From Vibrio japonicus (GTDB lineage Bacteria > Pseudomonadota > Gammaproteobacteria > Enterobacterales > Vibrionaceae): a stretch of 64,000 nt of DNA. Location: NCBI RefSeq assembly GCF_024582835.1, contig NZ_CP102096.1:1426001-1490000 (forward strand). Reading direction: 5' to 3'. The notes below the pieces were generated by a model. It saw nothing but the letters and a program-made list of their open reading frames with translations. It had not been told where the DNA came from and made no database searches. Shown here piece by piece: positions 8,798 to 19,100 of the stretch. Numbering within the stretch: the stretch's first letter is position 1; each line of letters starts with the position of its first letter. Both the position numbers and the translations under genes were made by a program.

Positions 8798-9466
8798 ATG
8801 AATAGTCCTATGTTTACCCGCTCAACAAGTGCACATAATGTACTTGAGATAAACAAAACGCTTAAAAATACGTATTTCCTATTGTCTATGACACTAGTAA
8901 CCAGTGCTATCGCTGCAGTTGCTACCATGGCAATGGGCATTTCTTCAATCATGGCGCTGGTTATGCAGCTAGCGGCTATCGGCATTCTGTTTTTTGCTTT
9001 GCCTCGCAGCATTAACTCTTCAATGGGTATTGTTTGGACATTTGTCTTCACTACTCTGATGGGTGGTGCGTTAGGTCCAATGCTGAACTACTACGCGTCT
9101 ATCCCAAGCGGCCCGTCAATTATCGCGCAAGCACTTGGTTTAACAGGTATGGTATTCCTAGGCTTATCTGCTTACACAATCAGCAGCAAGAAAGATTTTT
9201 CTTTCATGCGTAACTTCCTAATTGCAGGCCTGATCATTGTTATCGTAGCGGCAATCATCAACATCTTTGTTGGTTCAACTGTTGCTCAGTTAGCGATCAG
9301 CAGCATCTCTGCACTTGTGTTCTCTGGTTTCATCCTATACGACACAAGCCGCATTGTGCGTGGTGAAGAGACAAACTATGTTAGCGCTACTGTCTCTATG
9401 TACCTGAACATTCTTAACCTGTTCACTAGCCTACTAAGCATCCTAGGCATTATGAACGACGACTAA
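8798..9466 (+). CDS. yccA: Bax inhibitor-1 / YccA family membrane protein
   Basis: A 222-residue protein with about seven hydrophobic spans and the family C-terminus FILYDTSRIVRGEETNYVSA, followed by TVSMYLNILNLFTSLLSILG. In E. coli YccA is a substrate and modulator of the FtsH membrane protease; some BI-1 relatives conduct calcium. The exact role here is inferred from the family. The start MNSPMFTRS is chosen because GAGGAAG lies just upstream; an earlier in-frame start would add 19 Lys/His-rich residues not typical of the family. A strong terminator follows. The gene order YccA then TusE also occurs in E. coli. Confidence 0.9.
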   Translation: MNSPMFTRSTSAHNVLEINKTLKNTYFLLSMTLVTSAIAAVATMAMGISSIMALVMQLAAIGILFFALPRSINSSMGIVWTFVFTTLMGGALGPMLNYYASIPSGPSIIAQALGLTGMVFLGLSAYTISSKKDFSFMRNFLIAGLIIVIVAAIINIFVGSTVAQLAISSISALVFSGFILYDTSRIVRGEETNYVSATVSMYLNILNLFTSLLSILGIMNDD

Positions 9467-9490
9467 TCTGTTCATAAACTGTCTTACCAG

Positions 9491-9525
9491 AGCCCGAAAG
9501 TTAACGCTTTCGGGCTTTTTCTTTT
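9491..9525 (+). terminator. Rho-independent terminator after yccA
   Basis: AGCCCGAAAG and CTTTCGGGCT form a ten-pair stem around TTAACG, followed by TTTTCTTTT. It lies about 25 bases beyond the yccA stop. Confidence 0.9.
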
Positions 9526-9594
9526 CTTGCTTATTGTGATTTCACTGATAGCTGCGCTACCCTATTCAATATCAGTGATTTTAAGGTAGTAAAG

Positions 9595-9924
9595 ATGTTC
9601 GAATATAACGGCAAACAGATTGAAACTGATGCTCAAGGTTACCTACTGGACCACAAGCAATGGGACGAAGGGATGATCGCAGTGCTTGCCGAACAAGAAG
9701 GCATTGAATTGACCGATGCGCACTTAGAAGTTGTCCATTTTGTGCGTGATTTTTATGAAGAGTTTAATACTTCTCCGGCAGTAAGAATGCTGGTTAAAGC
9801 GATGGAAAAAGCACACGGCCCAGAAAAAGGAAACAGTAAGTACCTATTTAAGCTGTTTAAACAGGGGCCAGCAAAACAAGCGACAAAACTCGCGGGATTA
9901 CCAAAACCGGTGAAGTGTCTTTAG
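9595..9924 (+). CDS. tusE: Sulfur relay protein TusE (DsrC family)
   Basis: A 109-residue DsrC/TusE protein. It accepts persulfide sulfur from TusBCD and passes it to MnmA for 2-thiouridine formation on tRNA wobble positions. Family blocks are [44 protein letters not shown] and a C-terminal PKPVKCL with the catalytic Cys as the next-to-last residue. It converges with the acylphosphatase gene, stop to stop eight bases apart. Confidence 0.95.
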   Translation: MFEYNGKQIETDAQGYLLDHKQWDEGMIAVLAEQEGIELTDAHLEVVHFVRDFYEEFNTSPAVRMLVKAMEKAHGPEKGNSKYLFKLFKQGPAKQATKLAGLPKPVKCL

Positions 9925-9932
9925 TCTACTCG

Positions 9933-10205
9933 CTATAGAATTTTAAATCCTTTAAACGGTTTAAACGACATTGGCTCTGAAACGACCGAATCTACGGTTG
10001 CTGTTTTAGGGCCTTCTTCCAACCATGCTGCCATCTCTTTGATTTTATCTTCGCTACCACACACAACAACCTCTACCTCACCCGTCATTAGGTTTTTGGC
10101 ATAGCCGGTTAATCCAAGCTTAAGCCCTTGATGAGAAGTGTGATATCGAAACCCAACCCCTTGCACCATCCCAAATACTGTAAACTTCTCGCATTTTTGC
10201 AACAT
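9933..10205 (-). CDS. acyP: Acylphosphatase
   Basis: A 90-residue enzyme that hydrolyses acyl phosphates. The phosphate-binding loop and catalytic Arg are in [10 protein letters not shown], and the catalytic Asn is in [14 protein letters not shown]. The ATG at 10205 gives the normal family length and has GAGG eight bases upstream. Starts at 10226 and 10334 would add residues with no family match, and the latter would overlap the divergent chemoreceptor gene. The distance to that gene's start is 84 bases, so the two probably share a promoter region. Confidence 0.92.
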   Translation of the reverse strand: MLQKCEKFTVFGMVQGVGFRYHTSHQGLKLGLTGYAKNLMTGEVEVVVCGSEDKIKEMAAWLEEGPKTATVDSVVSEPMSFKPFKGFKIL

Positions 10206-10289
10206 TTCTGATACCTCACTCGACATTGGTGATATATTCCGCCTGTTTAACCAAGAAACTTTATTAAACACTTTTGGATACAAAGCATT

Positions 10290-11693
10290 ATGAAAGAAAT
10301 ACCGTTTCGCTGGATTGATAAATATCTCATACACTTAAAAATTCAAGAAAAGTTCTATCTTCTCTTCTTATTACCATTCATCGCTTTATGTGTCCTCACA
10401 GTAGTCTTAGACAACGCAGCTGACGCAATGCTAAACCATCTATACCAAGATGAGCTTCTGCTCATGCGTAATCTCATTGAAGCTGGCAATCTTGGTAAAG
10501 AGCAAGTGTCGGAGATGATCAAACATTCAGAGACAATCGCTTTCGGAACAGGCGCAGGATCTGTCCTTGTGAATAATGGTCAATTCAGTCTTATCGCCAC
10601 ACATAACCAAGACTTGTGGACTGCGCTTTCTGCTACCCACATTACAATCATAGCAGTTACATTATTTTTAATAGCTATGGGGGTTTACTACATCATGACC
10701 TTTATTGGTGGTGCTATGTTTACCATGAACAAAGCGCTATCGACGTTAGCGGAAGGCGATTTAACCAACAGAATGAACTTTTTTAAAGTGCGTGATGAGT
10801 TTAGTGAAATAGCAATTACTATCGACCGCGTTGCTGAACGTGAGCAACAAATGGTTTTATCGATTCAAGAGTCCATCGCTCTGATGCAGCAGATCAGTTC
10901 TGACCTAAACCAAACGAATCAGCAAACGGCGTCTACTTCTAACACTCAGCAAGAGCATTTAAGTTCGCTAGCCAGTGCGACAGAAGAAATGGCATCGACC
11001 ATCCGTGAGGTTGCGAACCTGGCTCATGATTCTAGTACTCAAACGGAAGATGCGAGAGAAGTTGCACAACAAGGCCAGCATAAGGTTGGACATACACTCA
11101 GCTCTATCTCACAACTTTCTAGCGAAATTCAATCGGCGTCAGAAGCGGTTGCAGAACTTGACGCGAACGCAGCTCAAATTGATGAAGTGGTCGCAACGAT
11201 TAATGCTATTTCAGAGCAAACAAATCTATTGGCACTGAATGCCGCTATTGAAGCCGCACGAGCTGGTGAACAAGGCCGAGGGTTTGCTGTCGTAGCCGAC
11301 GAAGTACGTACACTCGCGGGCAGAACGCAGAAGGCAACGATTGAGATCCAGACTATGATTGAGGCATTACAACGTAACAGCCAATCACTGACTAAGTTGA
11401 TGGAAACAACCGTAGCTAATGCGAATCAAGGCAGATCTTTAATGTCTGAAGTTAATTCAGAAATCATCTCTCTGGCAGACAAGAATCAAACCATTTCAGA
11501 CAGTAGCGTGCAAATCGCGACAGCCGCAGAAGAACAAGGAGTGGTTGCGGACAATATCGCGGCAAGTGTCGAAGAAATAAGAGTTCAATCCAACCAAGTT
11601 TGTGAAATGATTGATGCAACCAACAGCAACATCACGCAACTGAGGAATCAGAGTAACTCGATGGAACAGTTACTCACAGGGTTAAAAGCCTAA
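10290..11693 (+). CDS. Methyl-accepting chemotaxis protein
   Basis: A 467-residue transmembrane chemoreceptor. A cytoplasmic N-terminus is followed by TM1 at about 22-40, a short periplasmic stretch of about 75 residues (41-116), TM2 at about 117-141, a HAMP-like linker ([20 protein letters not shown]) and a long coiled-coil signalling domain. The conserved hairpin tip reads [20 protein letters not shown], then [20 protein letters not shown]. The periplasmic part is too small for a Cache or four-helix sensor, so the signal may come through the membrane, a small ligand or a partner. No CheR-docking pentapeptide is seen at the C-terminus, which ends LLTGLKA. The ligand is unknown. Confidence 0.93.
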   Translation: MKEIPFRWIDKYLIHLKIQEKFYLLFLLPFIALCVLTVVLDNAADAMLNHLYQDELLLMRNLIEAGNLGKEQVSEMIKHSETIAFGTGAGSVLVNNGQFSLIATHNQDLWTALSATHITIIAVTLFLIAMGVYYIMTFIGGAMFTMNKALSTLAEGDLTNRMNFFKVRDEFSEIAITIDRVAEREQQMVLSIQESIALMQQISSDLNQTNQQTASTSNTQQEHLSSLASATEEMASTIREVANLAHDSSTQTEDAREVAQQGQHKVGHTLSSISQLSSEIQSASEAVAELDANAAQIDEVVATINAISEQTNLLALNAAIEAARAGEQGRGFAVVADEVRTLAGRTQKATIEIQTMIEALQRNSQSLTKLMETTVANANQGRSLMSEVNSEIISLADKNQTISDSSVQIATAAEEQGVVADNIAASVEEIRVQSNQVCEMIDATNSNITQLRNQSNSMEQLLTGLKA

Positions 11694-11716
11694 TTATCCC
11701 GAGCTGAAGTTAACTA

Positions 11717-11747
11717 CAAAGAGCCGCTTTCAAGCGGCTCTTTTATT
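11717..11747 (+). terminator. Rho-independent terminator after the chemoreceptor gene
   Basis: GAGCCGCTT and AAGCGGCTC pair tightly with AAA on the 5' side and TTTTATT on the 3' side. Confidence 0.88.
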
Positions 11748-11810
11748 TGATTTTCAAAACAACATCCCCGACAATACCCACCCTTTCCAAACTATCAATC
11801 GAGTAAATCA

Positions 11811-13004
11811 ATGACTCCAGCTATCTATCTTGTAAAAGGCCGTGAAAAGTCTCTTCGCCGTAAACACCCATGGGTATTCTCTCGTGGCATTAATAAAGTT
11901 GAAGGAGAGCCGGCTCTTGGTGAAACAGTAGATGTATTTACTCATGATGGAAAATGGCTTGCTAAAGCGGCCTACTCTCCTAACTCTCAAATCCGAGCTC
12001 GCGTTTGGTCATTTAATAAAGAAGACATCAACAAAGCGTTTTTTGTAAAACGTATTCAAGATGCACAGTTGCTCCGTGAAGACATCATCGAACGTGATGG
12101 CTTAACGGGTTATCGCCTGATTGCAGCAGAGTCAGATGGTCTACCAGGCATTACAATTGATAAATACCAAGACTTTTTGGTATGTCAGCTTTTGAGCGCA
12201 GGTGCTGAATTCCATAAACAGACCTTAGTTGAAGCATTATTAGAGGTGTTCCCAGAGTGCAATATCTACGAGCGTTCTGATGTAGCAGTTCGTAAAAAAG
12301 AAGGCCTGGAAGAAACCATGGGGGTTCTTCACGGTGAAGAGCCACCTAAATCCGTGGTGATTGAAGAAAACGGCGTAAAAATTAGTGTCGATATTGTCGG
12401 TGGACATAAAACAGGTTTTTACCTAGACCAACGTGACAGCCGCCTTCAATCAATGAAATACGTAAAAGACAAAGACGTTCTAAACTGTTTCTCGTACACA
12501 GGTGGATTCGGTCTTTACGCATTAAAAGGTGGTGCTAAACGTGTAATTAACGCGGATGTATCTCAGCCAGCCTTGGACACAGCCAAGTTCAACGCCGAAT
12601 TAAATGAGTTCGATATTTCAAAGAAACGTGCCGTCTTTTTGAACGCGGATGTATTTAAGCTGCTTCGTGAATACCGCGATCAGGGTACAAAATTTGACGT
12701 TGTGATCATGGACCCACCGAAGTTTGTCTCAAGCAAAAACAATCTTACTTCAGGTGCAAATGGCTACAAAGATATCAACATGTTAGCGATGCAGATCCTT
12801 AAACCGGGCGGTACACTACTGACCTACTCTTGCTCTGGCCTAATGAGTGCAGACCTATTCCAAAAAGTGATTGCCGATGCCGCTGTCGACTCTGGCCGCC
12901 AAGTGAAATTCATCGAACGATTCGAACAAGCTGCCGACCACCCAACAGACAGCGCGTACCCTGAGGGTTTCTACCTGAAAGGGTTTGCTTGTAAGGTACT
13001 ATAA
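11811..13004 (+). CDS. rlmI: 23S rRNA m5C1962 methyltransferase RlmI
   Basis: A 397-residue SAM-dependent rRNA methyltransferase. The N-terminal PUA domain ([27 protein letters not shown]) binds RNA. The Rossmann methyltransferase domain begins near residue 190, with the SAM loop [20 protein letters not shown], the motif [12 protein letters not shown], and the catalytic Cys region in [11 protein letters not shown]. Full length for the family. Monocistronic between two terminators, next to the end of the giant adhesin on the other strand. Confidence 0.95.
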   Translation: MTPAIYLVKGREKSLRRKHPWVFSRGINKVEGEPALGETVDVFTHDGKWLAKAAYSPNSQIRARVWSFNKEDINKAFFVKRIQDAQLLREDIIERDGLTGYRLIAAESDGLPGITIDKYQDFLVCQLLSAGAEFHKQTLVEALLEVFPECNIYERSDVAVRKKEGLEETMGVLHGEEPPKSVVIEENGVKISVDIVGGHKTGFYLDQRDSRLQSMKYVKDKDVLNCFSYTGGFGLYALKGGAKRVINADVSQPALDTAKFNAELNEFDISKKRAVFLNADVFKLLREYRDQGTKFDVVIMDPPKFVSSKNNLTSGANGYKDINMLAMQILKPGGTLLTYSCSGLMSADLFQKVIADAAVDSGRQVKFIERFEQAADHPTDSAYPEGFYLKGFACKVL

Positions 13005-13052
13005 GAAATCCTGCTATTACATTTTTAGCTACCTTCTTAGAGTTAACACAAT

Positions 13053-13085
13053 AAAAAAACCGGGATGTAAAATCCCGGTTTTTTG
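13053..13085. terminator. Bidirectional terminator between rlmI and the adhesin gene
   Basis: AACCGGGAT and ATCCCGGTT form a nine-pair stem with an A-run on the left and a T-run on the right. It lies 50 bases after rlmI (plus) and just after the stop of the adhesin (minus), so it can serve both converging genes. Confidence 0.9.
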
Positions 13086-13096
13086 TTAGCTAGAGT

Positions 13097-16000
13097 TTAG
13101 TCCTTGATAATAAACATACTATCTAGGTTGTTGGTAATATCCGCAGCAGACAAACCTTCTAACTCGATCGTTACATGCTCATTCGCGTTGTTTTGAACTT
13201 CAATAGTCACGCTTCCGTCTGTATCCTTAGCGGACTGCTCAATACTGCTCAGAATCGTGCTCACGTCATCGTCAGTAATATCACCAAACAAGTCGCTCAG
13301 ATCGATCTTATCACCTTCGTCAACATCGAAATCTTTGATGGTATCTGTGCTGCCGTCCAAGTCACCATCTAACCACGTGAAGATATCTGCATCTGCCCCG
13401 CCAGTGAGGGTGTCATTTCCGATTCCCCCAATAAGGATGTCATCGCCAATTCCACCATCTAGCGTGTCGCCACCACCTTGGCCAAACAAAATGTCATCAC
13501 CTAGACCGCCTTGAAGAGTATCACCTTGATCATTAGCGCCTGCTTGAGAGAACTCGTCAATGTGATTCCTTATATAGTTGTGAACCTGTGCGGTTGTTAC
13601 TTCTGAAGCGCCCAAATTAGAAGCTACGTACTGCTCAAGACCAGTATAACCTTGCTCCGATATACCACTAAAGTGCAGTGCATCACCAAACAATATGTCA
13701 TCACCAGCACCACCATCTATCGTATCTTTTCCTGGTAGCCGTTGATCAGTATCTCCGAGAATCGCGTCCGCCAGTTTATCCGCATCGACATTAACAGCAA
13801 CTTTACCATCAGAATCAAACAGAGTAAGTACGTCCTCCTTGATATTATTACCAATACCAATTGCTTCGACTTCCACGCCCTCCGCAACAAGGTTTTTATA
13901 CGCTAAACGAGATTCGTCTAATATGCGCTCCCAATCATTCTCATTTTCATCAAGAGCACTAACATAGCCATAACCACCGTTCCCATCCGGGCGCATGAAC
14001 CCCAAGACCGTTTCAAAGGCTATTCCAAATAGGACACTGTATTTTACAACAACGCCACTCTCATCAATTGTTACCCTGTTGCCAAAGCTATATTGTGTGC
14101 CATATTCATAATTCCCACCTGTCACATCATTCAGGTATACGTCATGCTCATTACCGGAGTAATTAATCAAACGTGGGTTTTCTGTTTCCTCATTAAAGGT
14201 GTTTGGCTTTCCATCAGTTATAAAGTATGCCTTGTTCACTGCATCGGGATTACTTTTCATGGTACTAGTAAACCAGTTAGCTGTGGTATTAAATGCATCT
14301 TCATAGTTAGTGGAACCACTTGGTACGAGTGCATTAACTAGGTTCGCAAGATCTGAATCATCATACTCACTCAACGAGTTCAAATTCACAGATATCGAGT
14401 TCATCGCATAAGTATTAAAGTCTGTTACGAACACGTTAACATTGCCACTGTTCCCCGTTGTGGCACTTTCAAGCAGCGATTCAAAAACCTCTTTTAGCTG
14501 AAGTTTCATTGAATTTAATGAACTATTGCTAACACTAAGGGAGGTATCAAGCATAAAAGCAATGTTGTAATCCTGGCCTTGAGTGACAATGTCCCCGGAT
14601 AGATCTGCAACAGAAATATTATGCTCATTTCCATAAGAGACTTCCTGACCATCAGCCGATTCTGTATTCCCAACGAAGTCTGAAAGCTGGACGTCATCCT
14701 CTCCAGTGGCTTTGTTCGTTTCTCCCGTTGTTTTTTCTGTTGCCTCTACTTCAACTTTCAAAACAACATTCCCTGCTTCTGCGCTAGGAATTCGTACAAC
14801 TAAATCTGTCAATGTAAGATTTTGATTGTCACTCGACAACTCCGATACAATTAAATGTATCTCACCGTTTTCGTTAGCAGTACCAAGTACATCTCCTGAC
14901 GAGTTTAGAAGACTCGACCCCTGAGGCAACCCACTCAGCACCATGGATGAAAGATATTCACTACCGTCGGTATCACTCACTGCTGCATTAATATCAACAG
15001 GGTATCCAACATACAATGGCTGAACACTTGTCACTTGCCCAGTTTCATTATCAATCTGATAAATACCGTCATCAAACTGAATGTATTCTACGTTATGAAC
15101 GTGTTTAGTTGTTAACTCACCATGCTCAGTAGTAGTCAACCTCAACCATTTGTCATGTTCCGACCACTTGCTGTTATCAATCTCGTAATCAACTCGGCTA
15201 CCTTTTACCACTAAGATATCGCTACCAGCGCCGCCATATACCCCATCGTTTCCTGTACCAGAAACAAGTACATCATCACCAGCACCAGCATACAGAGACT
15301 GCCCTTGGACACCATCTGCACCAACCAAAACATCATCGGTTTCGTGTAAGTCATAGTGAACCTGAGAGTACAGGCCATCTTGACCACCATGTTGGCTGAC
15401 CAGATAGTTATTGCTAGTAGAGATTCCGTATAAGTTATCACCGTTAGCGCTCTGATCTATTTGTTCATTTCCTATTTTAAACCGTAGCTTATTGAAATCA
15501 CCCGATTGGAACTGCTCTGTAGTTATCCCCCAAGTCAAAAATTTGTCTGAGTAGACAGGCTGGCCATTTCCGGTCAACGTAATTGATACTGACGGCTTAT
15601 CTGCCACTGGATTGACATTTATCGCAACAGTCGATTCTTTACCTTCATTTATACCATCAGTTGGTTTAAAACCGATTTCGGCATAATCTTGTTTCTGATC
15701 ACCAGTACCTTCAGTCAAATGGCCATCATAGCCTGACTCATCTTCATCAGGAGTGAAACGGACCTGACAAGAATCAAACTGTGATTTATTCAATACCTGA
15801 CCAATACTTACCTGCTGCCAATCTCCATCACTATCCAAATACTCAAGCTTACCATCATCTGGTATGTCAGTAATTTCGACACCGAGAGCAGAGTCTAGAG
15901 AATCTGCGTCTGAAATTCCGAAGGAGTTCCATTCAATGAATACAGAAGTGTCTTCGGTTGTCGCAATTGGCACTTGTTTGTTCAATTCTATTGTGGGAGC

Positions 16001-16156
16001 GTCGTTCGCACCATGGATGGTGATGGTCACCACCTGCTCGGTGCCGTCTTCCGATTTCACCGTGAAGGTTTCTGTCAGTGTCTCGTCCACGTTCAACGCA
16101 TCGACCGTCTCGTTGCCGTTATCCAGCACGTAGGTCCACTTGCCGTTCGCATCCAC
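13097..16156 (-). CDS. Adhesin C-terminal open segment: RTX, vWA and type I secretion signal
   Basis: About 1,019 codons, starting inside the last array unit. The exit from the array is TITIHGANDAPTIELNKQ. Then come a cadherin/tandem-repeat-like domain, an RTX-like patch (SLYAGAGDDVLVSGTGND, VYGGAGSDILVVKG, about 15200-15300), a linker, a vWA domain with a complete MIDAS DTSLS (14534-14548), RTX nonapeptides GGAGDDILFGD near 13700 and GGLGDDILFGQ, GGIGDDILIGGIGNDTLTGG at about 13390-13515, and an acidic and hydrophobic tail ending LDSMFIIKD. The tail fits the C-terminal targeting signal of type I secreted RTX adhesins. The vWA domain suggests metal-dependent ligand binding at the fibre tip. 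The segment is AT-rich, unlike the array. Confidence 0.88.
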   Translation of the reverse strand: MDANGKWTYVLDNGNETVDALNVDETLTETFTVKSEDGTEQVVTITIHGANDAPTIELNKQVPIATTEDTSVFIEWNSFGISDADSLDSALGVEITDIPDDGKLEYLDSDGDWQQVSIGQVLNKSQFDSCQVRFTPDEDESGYDGHLTEGTGDQKQDYAEIGFKPTDGINEGKESTVAINVNPVADKPSVSITLTGNGQPVYSDKFLTWGITTEQFQSGDFNKLRFKIGNEQIDQSANGDNLYGISTSNNYLVSQHGGQDGLYSQVHYDLHETDDVLVGADGVQGQSLYAGAGDDVLVSGTGNDGVYGGAGSDILVVKGSRVDYEIDNSKWSEHDKWLRLTTTEHGELTTKHVHNVEYIQFDDGIYQIDNETGQVTSVQPLYVGYPVDINAAVSDTDGSEYLSSMVLSGLPQGSSLLNSSGDVLGTANENGEIHLIVSELSSDNQNLTLTDLVVRIPSAEAGNVVLKVEVEATEKTTGETNKATGEDDVQLSDFVGNTESADGQEVSYGNEHNISVADLSGDIVTQGQDYNIAFMLDTSLSVSNSSLNSMKLQLKEVFESLLESATTGNSGNVNVFVTDFNTYAMNSISVNLNSLSEYDDSDLANLVNALVPSGSTNYEDAFNTTANWFTSTMKSNPDAVNKAYFITDGKPNTFNEETENPRLINYSGNEHDVYLNDVTGGNYEYGTQYSFGNRVTIDESGVVVKYSVLFGIAFETVLGFMRPDGNGGYGYVSALDENENDWERILDESRLAYKNLVAEGVEVEAIGIGNNIKEDVLTLFDSDGKVAVNVDADKLADAILGDTDQRLPGKDTIDGGAGDDILFGDALHFSGISEQGYTGLEQYVASNLGASEVTTAQVHNYIRNHIDEFSQAGANDQGDTLQGGLGDDILFGQGGGDTLDGGIGDDILIGGIGNDTLTGGADADIFTWLDGDLDGSTDTIKDFDVDEGDKIDLSDLFGDITDDDVSTILSSIEQSAKDTDGSVTIEVQNNANEHVTIELEGLSAADITNNLDSMFIIKD

Positions 16157-19100
16157 ACGGAACGTGCCGTACTGGCCGCCGCATCGGCTTGCGCCTGGAA
16201 CACGTTGTCGGTGTTGTCCACGTCGCTTGCGAGCAAGGTGCCCGTCGCGGTGGTCTCCGCCGCGTCTTCGGTCACGCTGCCGCTATCATCGCCTGTGATT
16301 TTCGCGCCGTCGTTCGCACCATGGATGGTGATGGTCACCACCTGCTCGGTGCCGTCTTCCGATTTCACCGTGAAGGTTTCTGTCAGTGTCTCGTCCACGT
16401 TCAACGCATCGACCGTCTCGTTGCCGTTATCCAGCACGTAGGTCCACTTGCCGTTCGCATCCACACGGAACGTGCCGTACTGGCCCGCCGCATCGGCTTG
16501 CGCCTGGAACACGTTGTCGGTGTTGTCCACGTCGCTTGCGAGCAAGGTGCCCGTCGCGGTGGTCTCCGCCGCGTCTTCGGTCACGCTGCCGCTATCATCG
16601 CCTGTGATTTTCGCGCCGTCGTTCGCACCATGGATGGTGATGGTCACCACCTGCTCGGTGCCGTCTTCCGATTTCACCGTGAAGGTTTCTGTCAGTGTCT
16701 CGTCCACGTTCAACGCATCGACCGTCTCGTTGCCGTTATCCAGCACGTAGGTCCACTTGCCGTTCGCATCCACACGGAACGTGCCGTACTGGCCCGCCGC
16801 ATCGGCTTGCGCCTGGAACACGTTGTCGGTGTTGTCCACGTCGCTTGCGAGCAAGGTGCCCGTCGCGGTGGTCTCCGCCGCGTCTTCGGTCACGCTGCCG
16901 CTATCATCGCCTGTGATTTTCGCGCCGTCGTTCGCACCATGGATGGTGATGGTCACCACCTGCTCGGTGCCGTCTTCCGATTTCACCGTGAAGGTTTCTG
17001 TCAGTGTCTCGTCCACGTTCAACGCATCGACCGTCTCGTTGCCGTTATCCAGCACGTAGGTCCACTTGCCGTTCGCATCCACACGGAACGTGCCGTACTG
17101 GCCCGCCGCATCGGCTTGCGCCTGGAACACGTTGTCGGTGTTGTCCACGTCGCTTGCGAGCAAGGTGCCCGTCGCGGTGGTCTCCGCCGCGTCTTCGGTC
17201 ACGCTGCCGCTATCATCGCCTGTGATTTTCGCGCCGTCGTTCGCACCATGGATGGTGATGGTCACCACCTGCTCGGTGCCGTCTTCCGATTTCACCGTGA
17301 AGGTTTCTGTCAGTGTCTCGTCCACGTTCAACGCATCGACCGTCTCGTTGCCGTTATCCAGCACGTAGGTCCACTTGCCGTTCGCATCCACACGGAACGT
17401 GCCGTACTGGCCCGCCGCATCGGCTTGCGCCTGGAACACGTTGTCGGTGTTGTCCACGTCGCTTGCGAGCAAGGTGCCCGTCGCGGTGGTCTCCGCCGCG
17501 TCTTCGGTCACGCTGCCGCTATCATCGCCTGTGATTTTCGCGCCGTCGTTCGCACCATGGATGGTGATGGTCACCACCTGCTCGGTGCCGTCTTCCGATT
17601 TCACCGTGAAGGTTTCTGTCAGTGTCTCGTCCACGTTCAACGCATCGACCGTCTCGTTGCCGTTATCCAGCACGTAGGTCCACTTGCCGTTCGCATCCAC
17701 ACGGAACGTGCCGTACTGGCCCGCCGCATCGGCTTGCGCCTGGAACACGTTGTCGGTGTTGTCCACGTCGCTTGCGAGCAAGGTGCCCGTCGCGGTGGTC
17801 TCCGCCGCGTCTTCGGTCACGCTGCCGCTATCATCGCCTGTGATTTTCGCGCCGTCGTTCGCACCATGGATGGTGATGGTCACCACCTGCTCGGTGCCGT
17901 CTTCCGATTTCACCGTGAAGGTTTCTGTCAGTGTCTCGTCCACGTTCAACGCATCGACCGTCTCGTTGCCGTTATCCAGCACGTAGGTCCACTTGCCGTT
18001 CGCATCCACACGGAACGTGCCGTACTGGCCCGCCGCATCGGCTTGCGCCTGGAACACGTTGTCGGTGTTGTCCACGTCGCTTGCGAGCAAGGTGCCCGTC
18101 GCGGTGGTCTCCGCCGCGTCTTCGGTCACGCTGCCGCTATCATCGCCTGTCGTTCGCACCATGGATGGTGATGGTCACGCTCGTTCTTCCGATTTCACCG
18201 TGAAGGTTTCTGTCAGTGTCTCGTCCACGTTCAACGCATCGACCGTCTCGTTGCCGTTATCCAGCACGTAGGTCCACTTGCCGTTCGCATCCACACGGAA
18301 CGTGCCGTCTTGCGCCTGTTGTCGGTGTTGTCCACGTCGCTTGCAAGGTGCCCGTCGCGGTGGTCTCCGCCGCGTCTTCGGTCACGCTGCCGCTATCATC
18401 GCCTGTGATTTTCGCGCCGTCGTTCGCACCATGGATGGTGATGGTCACCACCTGCTCGGTGCCGTCTTCCGATTTCACCGTGAAGGTTTCTGTCAGTGTC
18501 TCGTCCACGTTCAACGCATCGACCGTCTCGTTGCCGTTATCCAGCACGTAGGTCCACTTGCCGTTCGCATCCACACGGAACGTGCCGTACTGGCCGCCGC
18601 ATCGGCTTGCGCCTGGAACACGTTGTCGGTGTTGTCCACGTCGCTTGCGAGCAAGGTGCCCGTCGCGGTGGTCTCCGCCGCGTCTTCGGTCACGCTGCCG
18701 CTATCATCGCCTGTGATTTTCGCGCCGTCGTTCGCACCATGGATGGTGATGGTCACCACCTGCTCGGTGCCGTCTTCCGATTTCACCGTGAAGGTTTCTG
18801 TCAGTGTCTCGTCCACGTTCAACGCATCGACCGTCTCGTTGCCGTTATCCAGCACGTAGGTCCACTTGCCGTTCGCATCCACACGGAACGTGCGTACTGG
18901 CCGCCGCATCGGCTTGCGCCTGGAACACGTTGTCGGTGTTGTCCACGTCGCTTGCGAGCAAGGTGCCACGCGGTGGTCTCCGCCGCGTCTTCGGTCACGC
19001 TGCCGCTATCATCGCCTGTGATTTTCGCGCCGTCGTTCGCACCATGGATGGTGATGGTCACCACCTGCTCGGTGCCGTCTTCCGATTTCACCGTGAAGGT

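Noticed and set aside
10205..10334. Longer acylphosphatase starting at 10334.
   Set aside because: It would overlap the chemoreceptor gene and add 43 residues not found in 90-residue acylphosphatases; GAGG precedes the ATG at 10205.
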